From Tetradesmus obliquus (lineage: Eukaryota; Chlorophyta; Chlorophyceae; Sphaeropleales; Scenedesmaceae), in NCBI GenBank assembly GCA_030272155.1, contig CP126196.1, forward strand, positions 5,828,501-5,892,500: 64,000 nt of DNA. Direction: 5' to 3'. Shown here one piece after another: positions 1 through 10,459 of this stretch (position 1 is the stretch's first letter; each line of letters begins with the position of its first letter). A program made the translations under genes and the position numbers. The notes below the pieces were generated by a model, which did not search any database, was not told the origin of the DNA, and worked only from the letters and a program-made list of their open reading frames with translations.

Positions 1-3000
1 GGCACCACCATCAGGCCTGAAGAGCTGCACGCCGTTCTGGAAGCCTGAAACTGGGTACGCAGCACAGCTGCCCAGGCCAACAATCGGCACACAGAAAGAC
101 AGTGGCGGGGGTCCAGCCGTCACAACTGTAAAAGGTGAACTCGGGGAGTTTTCCCAGCAAGTAGAGGAAGCTGACATGCAGCCTGTGATCCTAGATGGCC
201 TGTCAACCTGGGTCAAAGGGTCGTTCACTGTTGTAATCACGATAGGATATGCTGCTGGGCACTTGCGGATCGCAGCAGAAGCGGGGAGGAGGCCATCAGC
301 ACCAGTGACATAGTTGATGCAGGCTGTGAGCACAGACTTGGTCACCGCCGGCTTGGAGAATGTGGCCGGGCAACTGGAGACCTCAGAGCTTGGTGCACAT
401 CTGTCAATGTTGGTTGAGGTGACTCCAGCCGAGTCGAGGTTGAAGGTGATGAATGCAAACGGCGCAACGCTGGGGCAGGTGGTTGCGGATGATTGCACAC
501 ATCCGCCGAGCTGTGGGGTGCCCGTTGTGTTGGAGGCGATGGGTGTGTTGTATGCGCCACCAGCTCCTGGCTGCACATCTCCCGCGGCGAAGACCACAGA
601 GGCGCATGACTGCACCAGGTTGTCCTTGAAGCAGTTGGTGATGGTCAGGGTGGTGTTGGGGCTGAAGACACCGTAGGCAGGGAAGCTGTAGCCAGCCGGG
701 CACTGGGTGATGCCAGCAACCAAGCAGCCAACACGCAGACCCAGCAAGGTCTCCCTGACAGTGACTGGGAAAGCTGGCGGGCAGATGTTTGTCTGTGGCT
801 GGCAGCCCTGCACAGCGCCAGCAGCGCTGACCAAGGGGATGGTGCCGGCCTGGCAGCCGTTGTTGGTGTTGTTCTTGACGCAGCCAGTGATCGTGCCAGA
901 TGCGTCAAATGTCGGGAAGGGATAGCCAGGAGGGCAGGCTGTGGTGCCGGTTGAGATGCAGCCGTCCAGAGCCTGGCCGTTGGTGACAGCAACTGTGTAA
1001 GGGCCTGCGTTGGGGTTGGATGCGCCCATGCCAGCCTGCGACAGGTCGCACGTGGTGCGCAGCTGCCTGCACTCCACCAGGTCGGGAGTGCTTGCAGGGC
1101 CGCTGGGATTCCTGTAAACGCGCAGGCCATAGGAGGCAGGGCAGTCTGTGCCGTTGGCATAACATGCAATGACCCTGTTGAACTGGCACAGTGCTGTGTT
1201 GCTGCCACACACTGGCGCAGTGGGCTCGGAGTACATAACTTCCACAGGGTAGTTGAGCAGGGGGTTGGTGGCCAGTGCTGGGCACGCCTGGGAGGTGGCA
1301 CCAAGGGTAGACACGGTGACGCAGGCCTTCGGCACTGCGTTGAGGGGCGCATTGGCTGGCAGCAGCGCCACGGTGAACTCGAAATTTGTAGGTGATGTTA
1401 TCCTGTACTCAGGGCACGCGGTGACATCCTGGCACTTGGCGATGGGGTAGATAGGCCCAGCACTGCGGAACGCCACAAAGGGGCAGTCATTGCTGGTAAC
1501 ATTTGCGCAGCCGATGATTGCTCCGGATGAACTCTGCACCTGGATGCTGAAAGGTGCAACATTGCAGCCACCGGGGTTGGGGCGGCACTCAATCCTGACG
1601 GAGGGGCTGCCTGTGTAGAATGCGAGGGAGAAATCGGTTGGGCAGGGCGCGTTGGTAGTGATGCAGCTCACAGTGACGGGGACGCCTGTCCTGACCGCCA
1701 CTGGTGCTGTTGCTGGGCAGGTGGTGCCAGCAGTGCAACTGAGGAGGTCGGTGCCGTTAAAGGAGGGCAGCAGGCCGGTATTGCAGGTGCACACGCCGTT
1801 GACCAGTGTAGCGTTGCTTGGACAAGGGTTCTGTAAGGCAGTGACAGGCATGTTGAATTGTCAGGGATATTTGATGCTTGTGTACTGTAGATGCAAGTGT
1901 ACAAGGGTGTTATGAGGAGTGTGTCTCAGAGTTGATTCAGAGTTGCAGACACAGCTAGATGCACGGTAGTTTGTTACCACACTGCAAACTTTCACATATC
2001 TTTCTCATCGCAGGGTGTAAGGTGAAAATGGATAACAGCCGCAACTCGAATGGTATTTGAGCCTGTGGTGACTTGCTTGCCAGCAGTAATGTCAACTTAC
2101 AGGGGAGGGACTGGGGCTGGGGCTGGGGCTAGGGCTGCCTTCAGGGCTGGGACTGGGGCTGGGGCTTGGGCTTGGGCTGGCAGGCACAGGGCTAGGGGAT
2201 GGGCTTGGGCTGGGCTTGGGCTGGCAGACCGTCATGTTAGGGGCTGCAGTGCAGGCACAGCGACAGGGCCAGATGATCAAAGCAGCTGTCTAGATACAGA
2301 TAAGCTTGCCAACAGGACATCACAGGCGGATGCAACTGCTTGTACAGTCATGTGCCCACGCACAGAAGTGCTGAAGAATGATGACTTTCCTGCTACTTTC
2401 CTGCTACTTTAATTCCAAACTAATTCCAAACTAATTCCAAACTACCAACATACAGGATTGGTTGTCATCTCATTACATCAATAACGACTGCAAACATACA
2501 TACAGCTGGCCTCATCCTGTGGAGACAATAACAGTTAGCTGCAGTGATTTAGCAGCAGGTCGATGATTCAATCAACCTGGCAATACCTGCATTGTAGCTT
2601 ACCTGCGTACTCCACCCAGTTGCTGCCGGTGCCGCTTGGCCCAGGACCTCCAGGGTAGAAAGAGTTCTGCCTGTTGCCAACTGCACAGCATCAGCAGCAC
2701 ATTGCAGGGTTGACTGTACATCTGGGGGATGTCTCAGCTCATCCTCTACAGCTGGTCAACATGTGAGTGAGTGACTACCCAGGCAGCTCTGCAGCTCCTG
2801 GGTAAATTAAGGCTAAGAGGGTGTGTGTGGCCAGGGGCGGCGCCCCTGGGCTCCACACCCTCTACCTGGTCAACAGCTGGGTCCCACCAACACACAGCAC
2901 ACTCAGACCCGCAGTTATATGGGAAAAAAGTTGCATGCACTCTGACCTGGCATTGACTTGATAGAATATAGGAGTACCTTGCATTTCTGCCATGCGTTAC

Positions 3001-3909
3001 GCAGGGTGACAGCAGCTGAGGGAGAAGATGCCACTCACAGTTCTGTGAAACCTTAAAGTCCTTGAAGAGAGCAGCCACATTCGAGTACAAGGCCTTGTTG
3101 TAGCCACCCGTGCATGGCTGCTGCGCAACACCAGCAAACATGGTGTCCTTCACTGCAGTGGTGGTGGTGCTGTTGAAGCGCACCAGCACCCTGTAGGAGG
3201 CGTAATTCTTGCCAGCAATCTGCAGAGCGCATATACACGCAGAGCCGTAAGGGAGCAACACAACGGGGTTCACAATCTGCAGACACTTTTGCGAGCACTG
3301 GCGTGTTGTTGTTGGTGTTGTTGGTGTTGAAGATCACAAGAATCCCAGTCAATCCCAGTCAAGCGCCAGGTGGTGCAATATGTTTTAATGCTGGACCTGG
3401 TGATTTATATTCCTGCTGAAGCATCAGGCCGTACTTATAGGCACAGCAACTCACGTTGAAGGTGACACATGGCTGGCGCACAGCCACCACAGTCTTGGCG
3501 GCCTCAGGCCAGCCTTGCTTGGTGAGCTCGGCCTGGAAGTCGAGGATGACCCTCTGAGCCAGGGTGTTGTTTACAAATGGGTTGTTCAGCTGGGTAGACA
3601 CAGCATCGCAGGTCACACCCTCAAGAGCCCAGGTTGCCTACAGGCAGCAAAGAAAGAATAACAAGTCGGCACACGCAACTCGTGGAGCCATATCTGCTGC
3701 TGCAGTCGGAGCTTCAAGATCCTGTGGCAGGATTGATAATCATACGCACACTGGCACCCCTGCAGACACCTCACCTGAACAAATTGCTGCCTGGAAAGGT
3801 TCACTGGGGCAGGAGCTTGGTGCAGGGACCTGCCAGGGGCTACACGGGCACCAGCAGCCAGCTGGGCTGCCAGCAGGCACACCACTGCCAGAAGCAGCAG
3901 CTGCCGCAT
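1..3909 (-). CDS. Secreted Ser-Pro / Cys-repeat wall-type glycoprotein, 3' end outside window
   Basis: Five exons read on the minus strand: 3909-3775, 3637-3455, 3219-3039, 2243-2101 and 1830 to beyond base 1. All introns are GT-AG and every phase matches (0, 0, 1, 0). About 820 residues are visible. The first exon encodes a signal peptide (MRQLLLLAVVCLLAAQLAAG). Exons 2-3 encode a globular N-terminal region with paired Cys (RQPCVTFN, QQPCTGGYNK). Exon 4 is a Ser-Pro repeat of the hydroxyproline-rich glycoprotein type. Exon 5 is a long Cys-rich region of roughly 40-50-residue modules, each with a CP..YP/FP start and a G..GC.. ending, and many N-glycosylation sequons. The layout suggests an extracellular matrix or cell-wall protein of the pherophorin/HRGP kind, but the N-terminal domain does not clearly match pherophorin, so this is inference. 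An in-frame ATG further upstream (3930) is possible. No function beyond secretion can be assigned. Confidence 0.75.
2101..2243 (-). other. Ser-Pro repeat exon of the secreted protein
   Basis: About 47 codons, mostly alternating Ser and Pro, form the spacer between the N-terminal domain and the Cys-repeat region. The acceptor is CTGCAG and the donor is GTAAGT. In HRGPs such (SP)n runs are O-glycosylated after Pro hydroxylation and act as stiff rods. Confidence 0.7.
2389..2443. repeat. Two adjacent 11-bp tandem repeats
   Basis: Two copies of CCTGCTACTTT are followed by three copies of AATTCCAAACT. They lie inside the 795-bp intron of the secreted-protein gene. Confidence 0.8.
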
Positions 3910-5815
3910 GATTGTCTTGTGCATGAAAGAAAGACCAGACCTGCTGGCCCTGCAGAACATTTGAAGAAGACAAGGTCGGTCCATACATGCTACATGGTTT
4001 CAGATGAGACTGTCTGGGAGGCTGTATGCGTGGCTTTCACTGGTGTACCCCGAATCCGCTGCGACCCGAAGCAGCCAAGATCTCCACGGTATGCAAGGTT
4101 TCGCCATTAAATACAACTGCACATCAGCAAAGATCCTGCCTTCAGAGCCTGCAGCGATAGCTGCAGCATCGTGATCGAGCAGGCATAACGACGGGCAGAC
4201 GGCCAGGTACGCTCACCTTTCGCTGAATAGAAAGAAATGTGATGCAGACGCTCAGCAGTATATTGACGTCGACACAAGAATCAAGCAGTGTTCAGTGCCA
4301 GAGAGTTCAGTGCCGAGTATATATACATGAAGGGCCGCGGAACCGCTGATTAGGACTGCCGCCGTTGGCAAGGCCTATTGAAAACAAGAGCAGCAACTTC
4401 ATGCTTTGAATCGAAAAATGAAAGAATACATCTGCTTCGGCTTTGCAACCTTTAGTGTACCGTTGAGCATTCCGCGGAATCGCGCATTGATTGTAAACCA
4501 TGATCTTTTTTGAGCAGAAAGGCAGTGCTATAAAACGTGAACATGCAATCGACGACACTTGTGAATGTTTTTTTAATCAGTCGGAGTACAATGGCATGTG
4601 GTGACGGCGGAGTTTCATGATGTCGTCCTGATCATCAGGTAGTTCGGATCTATTGCGTGGACCCGTCCTATTAAATAACGTCGCAAGGTCTTGATCAGCT
4701 TTGCGCATTTTTTTATAAGGCCCGATGCCAGAAGTTCAAATATGCAAGGGTACCCCAATTCGGATGTCACACTCTTTTACTGTTAACTCACCTCTTTTCC
4801 TGCACATTATTAGAGTTGTCGTGACTTAAAACAAAGCACCTGGCATACCCTGATTGGGAGGAGGGCGGGTGAGGTGTGGTGGGGGAACGTATAATAGATC
4901 TCGACACAAAAAAAACGTTTCTTTGACAAGTTTCTTTCGCATCGAGATAATCAAACTGCTTCACAATATATTATAATGAGTTCCCAAGCACCACCTTGCC
5001 GTTTGCCTATTTGAACGCAAGCCGCGATGTTGCCGCACTTGTCCCTTGTCAACACTGAGCATCACTGAACATCTCTTTGGCGCCTTACCGTGTTTTGTGG
5101 CGCTAGAACCAAGTAAACGGTTTCGAGGTGACGCCATTCCTAGGTAACGAATATCAGACACCGTACGGGATAATCACGCCTTGAGACCGTCTCATCAGCA
5201 TCAGCCGCTTCTTTCCGCCGTCCACGGATTCACCGCAGACTTACAGCAGTTATTTCAAAGAAAAAAAATTCAAGACCACTTGCAGGCGACGACACGAATT
5301 AAACAAAATCAGCTTGCAGGTATGGCAGTTTGGACGACAACCGCAGGTTGTAATGACAGCCGAAGTTTGATAGACAAATACAAAATTGTTTCCTTTGCTG
5401 CTCAACAAGTATCATATTTATTTTCACAAAGTAGAACAGCAAGACTCAACATTTGAGTAGCATACAAAATCAAAGAGTCACAGGCATGCCGTGATTGCTC
5501 ACGTCTACGCATTTTATGGCGCTTTCAAGACATGCTTGAGGCGTCTGCATCGTTACACTGTGTATTCTAAGTTTGATCAACGATCTTCACCTCAACACGT
5601 GGAGCTGTTGCTGCGCTACACTGCGGCAGGCTTCATTAACATAAGCATTGTTTGGTCATATATTATAAATTTGATTCACATTATCCAGCCCTTCTGATGT
5701 CTTTGTGGCACGCTTCTATAATTGGGTTCCACCCGATGACAACCACCAACGTCAAGCAAGCGGTGTAAAGAATATTTTTTGTTCTCAAATGTAACAATCA
5801 TGCTTTTACTGCGCA
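3910..5815. other. Intergenic, no gene seen
   Basis: Only short ORFs without coding character are present. The sequence is more AT-rich than its surroundings, with several T and A runs. It must hold the promoter of the secreted-protein gene that starts at 3909, but no convincing promoter motif can be pointed to. Confidence 0.5.
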
Positions 5816-5819
5816 GCAA

Positions 5820-6270
5820 AAACAAGCTCGCATGTCAGCGAGCGAGCCTGCCATTTCTGTCCACAAAGGTTCTACAGTGATGTTCGTCGGCGAATGCCAG
5901 CTGTCGTGGCTCCATTCCTCGGCAGTGCTGATCTGTTGCATGTTACAAAATTGTTAGTACTAGATATCGCAAGCGGAAGGGCAGGTTCAACAGCCCAAAG
6001 TGTAATTTTTGCTATAGACGCTCGCATGCGTTCCCGGCAGGCGCATGCCCGACACTTCAGGTGCCATGAATGATCTCTGCCGAAACAGCGTCTATTGGCT
6101 GCATCAAACCATTTAAACGATTCCTTATAGGGAGAGGGTTGCAAATCGACGCTTACCTGGCGAGCGGAGCGCTTGGGCTGGACGCACGAGGGCAAAGTTG
6201 TTAAAGGCAGATCATCCGTCGCGGAGCTCCGCATAAGGCCATGCCATGAATGGCAGGCCAATGTCAGGGA
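5820..6270 (-). repeat. Dispersed repeat A, copy 1
   Basis: The reverse complement of this stretch matches 25425-25765. Shared landmarks are the GGAGCTCCGCGACGGATGAT segment, the run ending in CCTTTAACAACTTTGCCCT, and GCAGCCAATAGACGCTGTTT. Copy 1 carries about 90 extra bases around 5950-6055 relative to copy 2. No long ORF or terminal inverted repeat is seen. Confidence 0.75.
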
Positions 6271-6394
6271 GGGACCAGGTCAAAAAGCTGTCGATAATTT
6301 GGTCCACAACCGTGTATTCATCTCAGAGGTTCTCGTATACTACCTCTTATATGTATACGTATATTGTTATGATTGAACCGCATTCCTGACAGGG

Positions 6395-6640
6395 AGAAGC
6401 TGTAACCTCCGTTACGTTACCGGCTGTTACCGGTTGCCAGGCGGCGTGTGCGTTACCGTTACCGCCCGTTACCGGCAGCCGTGGCGGCCGCAAAACCCGT
6501 CATCGTTGCAAGTGTTACCGGCGGTGGCTGTTGTGTGCCTGCCGGTGGGCGGCAGCAGCCCCCTCTTTGACAGATTTCACTGCTGAGTTGCTTAAAAATG
6601 CAGTGGAACTGGGCACTGCAAACCTTGAAGTCTCGCCAAC
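6395..6640 (+). repeat. Dispersed repeat B, copy 1 (GTTACCG-rich)
   Basis: Irregular tandem GTTACCG / GTTACCGGC motifs are followed by a unique tail with TTTCACTGCTGAGTTGC and CAGTGGAACTGGGCACTGC-type sequence. The same order occurs in inverted orientation at 22560-22825. It looks like one end of a mobile element or subtelomere-type repeat, but no coding capacity is visible. Confidence 0.7.
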
Positions 6641-6659
6641 TGCGCCCCAGACCCCACCT

Positions 6660-7885
6660 GGTGACCAGGGGGCCTACCGACGCCCCCGCCCCCACTGCAG
6701 CCCCCGCCGAGCTTTTTCTACCACTGAATAACATGGTGCGGAATTTGCAGTCAGTCCTGTGATAACTGTGGCACATGTTCTGTTCAGCAACCGGGTGCAA
6801 AACATGTCATAGTGTGCCTACAGCCAACGCTCATTGAGTGGTGCTCGTGACAGTTGTAGCTGCAGTTTCAGCCAAGGAGGCATGTCAGTGTTACGGGTTG
6901 GGCAACTGTAGTTGCTTACACCATGGTGCCGCTCTCCATGATCCATCCATCATTTTTTTCAAACCACACTGAGAGAGAGCCCTGTTACGTCCGCTGGCAG
7001 CCTTCGTCCCGCAGTGCGGGCCGAAGCGCGGCTGCGCACATAATTGAGATAATTTTGTGGGGGGCCACTTGGTACACCATTGGAAAAGCCCCGTAACGTC
7101 AACTGGAGAATGGTGCAACCTGGACAGCATGCTGCACAGTCCAGGGAATGATCACAACCCTTTGCTAACACACGAAGACTGGACGAGAGTACGCGGCAAA
7201 CAAGAAGTCACATTGGTGTGCATTGTGCGCAGAGACGCATAGAGTAACAATGGCACCATACGACTTGCTCGCCGCAGCCAGCACGCAACTGACGGAAGAC
7301 CATTCTGGAATCTGCCAGTAGTGGGTGGTGGGACAGTTGTTGTGTACACCCAGCAGGTGCGCAGTGTGCAGTGCAGGGTTGCATGACACGCGTGAGTGAC
7401 AAATTTGAGAACGCTCGAAACGCGTTCAGAACGCACGAAACCACGCATATACCAGGGTTGCACGATACGCGTACTTCGCATTTTGGCAAATGTTCGGAAC
7501 GCGTTCGGAACGCACGATACGTCACGCTTAGTGGCGAACGCTGCGGGGAACGCCAGCCCCACCTGTGCGTCATACGCAAGCCATTAGCCGTTCCTATAAA
7601 AGCTATCTATGTAGTTAATGATTACTTTCTTTAGCCACTGGCATCACATGATGCCTCAAATTTGAAGCAGTTGAAGTGCTGGTGTTCGGGGTTCCCCAGC
7701 ACACCACACCGTGGAGTTTGCGGCAAGCAAAAGAGCATGGGTCTCAAATCTATATGTAACCTGCAGTGTTTTTGGACATATTGAACTAGTACTTCCTTTG
7801 AAATGCTACAATCTGCTGTGAGTATGCGTGTACAGGTTCTTGCATAAGTCGTGAAAGCAGTAACTGTGCTGCGCCGCAAGAGAGG
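6660..7885. other. Intergenic, no gene seen
   Basis: No credible coding region. Around 7405-7530 the 11-bp motif GTTCGGAACGC occurs in tandem with several CGTTC/GAACG-rich variants, and related motifs recur near 9740-9860. Confidence 0.5.
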
Positions 7886-7887
7886 TG

Positions 7888-8921
7888 AGAGAGGTCTGTT
7901 ACAGGGGTGGGCAAGCTATCGCCCTAGAGCGAGTCACGTGCCCCTCTTTCAGCTCACATATCATGAGAACCCGATAGCAAGCCACAAGATGCAACCAAAG
8001 TAAAACTCCAGAGGCATCTTGCAGCCCCTACCTCCCCATAAACCAACAAGTACATGCAGTGCAGCATGTGCGAAGTGCAGCACGAAAAGCAGCAGGGTGC
8101 TCAAAGCACAGGGCACAAAACGCACAAGGGAAGGCAGGCATGGTCCAAACAGCAAGCGGGATGCACAATGGTGCTGCTTACCATAGGTGTTTGGCATGAT
8201 TGCACCAAGGCACTGCTGTACACACCAGACTGCAGCAAGCAGGAGCACGCGGGACCGACAGGAGACACTGCATGTGACATGCAAACTAAGGTGCTACTGC
8301 TTCTGCAATCCTCATGGCTGACAAGCACAGAAGCACGCAATGCGACACACAGAGCTGGAAAATTAAGCACAGTGAAACACGACATGCAACATGGCCTTGC
8401 CAGAAAGTGGAAATTGGACAACTACTGACAGCACATCATGTAAAAGCAGGAAGGTCAACCAGAGCGGGGCGCCAGTACAATGCGCAGCTGTGCTGGATCA
8501 GAACGCAAGAACGGGTGATCTCCAGGCACCGCAACACGCCAATGAGCCAGCGCAGCCTCCATTGCCACAAAACCAGCAAGCAATTCCCAAAACCGCAAAA
8601 CCGCCTGCTGCTTCGCCTCCTGTAACACCTGCGCTTATTAGTTGCTGTCGCTGTTGTTGTTGTTGCAGCTGATGCTGCTGCCTACGCTGCTCAACCAGCT
8701 GGTTATGCTGTTGCTGCGCAGCAGTGAGAGCTGCAGGCTGAAACACATCTGTAATAGGTACCTGCCATTGCGGCGGCGGCGCAGACGGCCGCGGCGCAGC
8801 AGGCGCGGGCGGCGGAATGTGCAGCGTGTGAGCCTGCCGTCGGCCAACATCCACGGCATTAAGAGCAGCTAAACAAATAACCCCCCAAACACCCTGGTGG
8901 AGCCGCTTAGGGCCGGGAGGC
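7888..8921 (-). mobile_element. 5'-truncated non-LTR retroelement 3' end (same family as the 26.6-34.9 kb array)
   Basis: In reverse complement this copy runs from the GGCCCTAAGCGGCTCCACC region through the poly-Gln coding segment and 3' UTR to the tail CCCCTGTAACAGACCTCTCT. It aligns with one unit of the array at 26618-34889 but lacks the first ~150 bp. The C-terminal reading frame (near 8500-8854) breaks at about 8637 relative to the array copies, so it is not functional. It is the only copy on this strand. Confidence 0.85.
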
Positions 8922-8999
8922 GCCGCGTAGTAGAGAGTGACCGTTCATAAATGCTGTCCATATCAAAGGTACATGTACAGAGCAGCATCTGAGCATGTG

Positions 9000-9075
9000 G
9001 TGTTTTGGCTGAGTGGTAGCGTGCAAGCGTGGTATCCATGAGGTCGCAGGTTCAACCCGCGGTCTGGTCAAACAC
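9000..9075 (+). tRNA. tRNA-like sequence, probably a pseudo-tRNA or SINE head
   Basis: The stretch is 76 nt long. Six of seven base pairs form between its first and last seven bases (GTGTTTT / CAAACAC). It contains an A-box-like GGCTGAGTGGTAGC and a B-box-like GGTTCAACCC. The T arm is short by about two bases and the anticodon arm does not fold into a normal 7-nt loop, so a working tRNA is unlikely. A tRNA-derived SINE head is the best alternative. Confidence 0.35.
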
Positions 9076-10126
9076 AGATACATATCGCGCGCATGGATAG
9101 CCTTAGCCTTAGCCGCATGACGCATGATGCAAAAAAATCACTTCTTTGGGCCCTGTTCTTGTTTTGCAGGGCTGCTGCTGGGCTGCCAGGGCTGTATTAT
9201 GTTGTGTGCATGCTCTGTCATGCATTCCTGGTGCCTGCTGGTCAACATCTGCTGTCTGCATCACATCACTGCCTTGTGCAGCTGATCCTGTGTGCTGGTG
9301 TGGTCAGGTTTAGCCTGCACAGCCTCAGGGGTGTGCCTCAATGTGTTGGCAAGTGATGTTGGGGGCTGGCTGCAGCTGATGCTGGGCCAATGTGTGTGCT
9401 TTCTGGGTTCTGCTGCACCCACTTCAAAGCAGTAAAAATGAGCAGTTTTTTTCTAAGTCCACCTGGAGGCAGTTTCTGGTGATGGCTTGCTCCCTGCATG
9501 CTTGCAATGGCTGCAACTCCAGGGTTGAGGGCAGCACTCACATATGTTTATGGTGTGTGGCTGTGCTGGTGGAAATTGATGCTTTTTACAACAGTTTTCA
9601 TTGTGAATAGCCAAAAGTTGGTGGCAGCAGTCAAAACATTCCAGAATACCAGTATTGAGTGCATGTATTAATTAGCGAACATCAGCGAAACGCGCCAAAG
9701 TCAGCAAATATAGTGGGCACGTTCTCTGCCTCTGGGCCAAACAGTTAGAACGTTCGGAACGCGTTCGGAATGCGATAGGAAACGCAAACAAAACGTTGCG
9801 TGCAGCCCTGTCGTATACGCTTAGTGGGGTACGCTGCCTTTAGGCCGAAAAGTCCGAACGTCCGAAACGCAGCGTCGCAAAACAGCAGCACAACCAGCTG
9901 ACCACCCTGCAACATGCCCAGCAGATCATATTGGTTGGACACCACGTACCCTGAGAGTGCAAGTTGGGTTGGCAGCTGCCAAACACGACATAATGAACCA
10001 CGAGGTTGTCATCTGCACTGCTACATATCACCAGGCAGTTCAACATTCAGATTTTACAACAACCTCCTGGCTAGCATCTCAGAAACAAGGTCGAGTCACA
10101 GAGGTCAGAAGCTGGTGTAGGTGCCT
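9076..10126. other. Intergenic, downstream of the kinase gene
   Basis: No supported gene. GTTCGGAACGC motifs recur at about 9750-9775. The segment nearest 10127 is the 3' UTR side of the minus-strand kinase. Confidence 0.4.
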
Positions 10127-10426
10127 TCAATCCTCAAAACTGCCTTTAGTCTGCAGGTACGATGCAAACTGCTGCTGGCTCAGGCCACTGATACCGCCAA
10201 ATGCACTGCAGCTGCCGCCGTCAGATGCCAGACGTACAGTTGCTGTGGAACAGGGTGTGGCACTCTGCATGCCGCATGCAGCAGCTGCTGCAGCAGCAGC
10301 GGTCTGCCAGTGGCTGCTAACTTGCAGGGGGCCCTGCTGGATGACCACGGTGCTGCAGCTGCCTGTAGTGAAAGATGAGCTGCTGTTGCTTAAAGCACTA
10401 TGGCTGTAATAAGTTCCCATTGGTGC

Positions 10427-10459
<33 letters not shown>

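Noticed and set aside
645-1352. Long minus-strand frame across the left edge
   Set aside because: It is out of frame with the spliced secreted-protein exon, which is open over the whole 1-1830 stretch with a far better Cys-repeat pattern.
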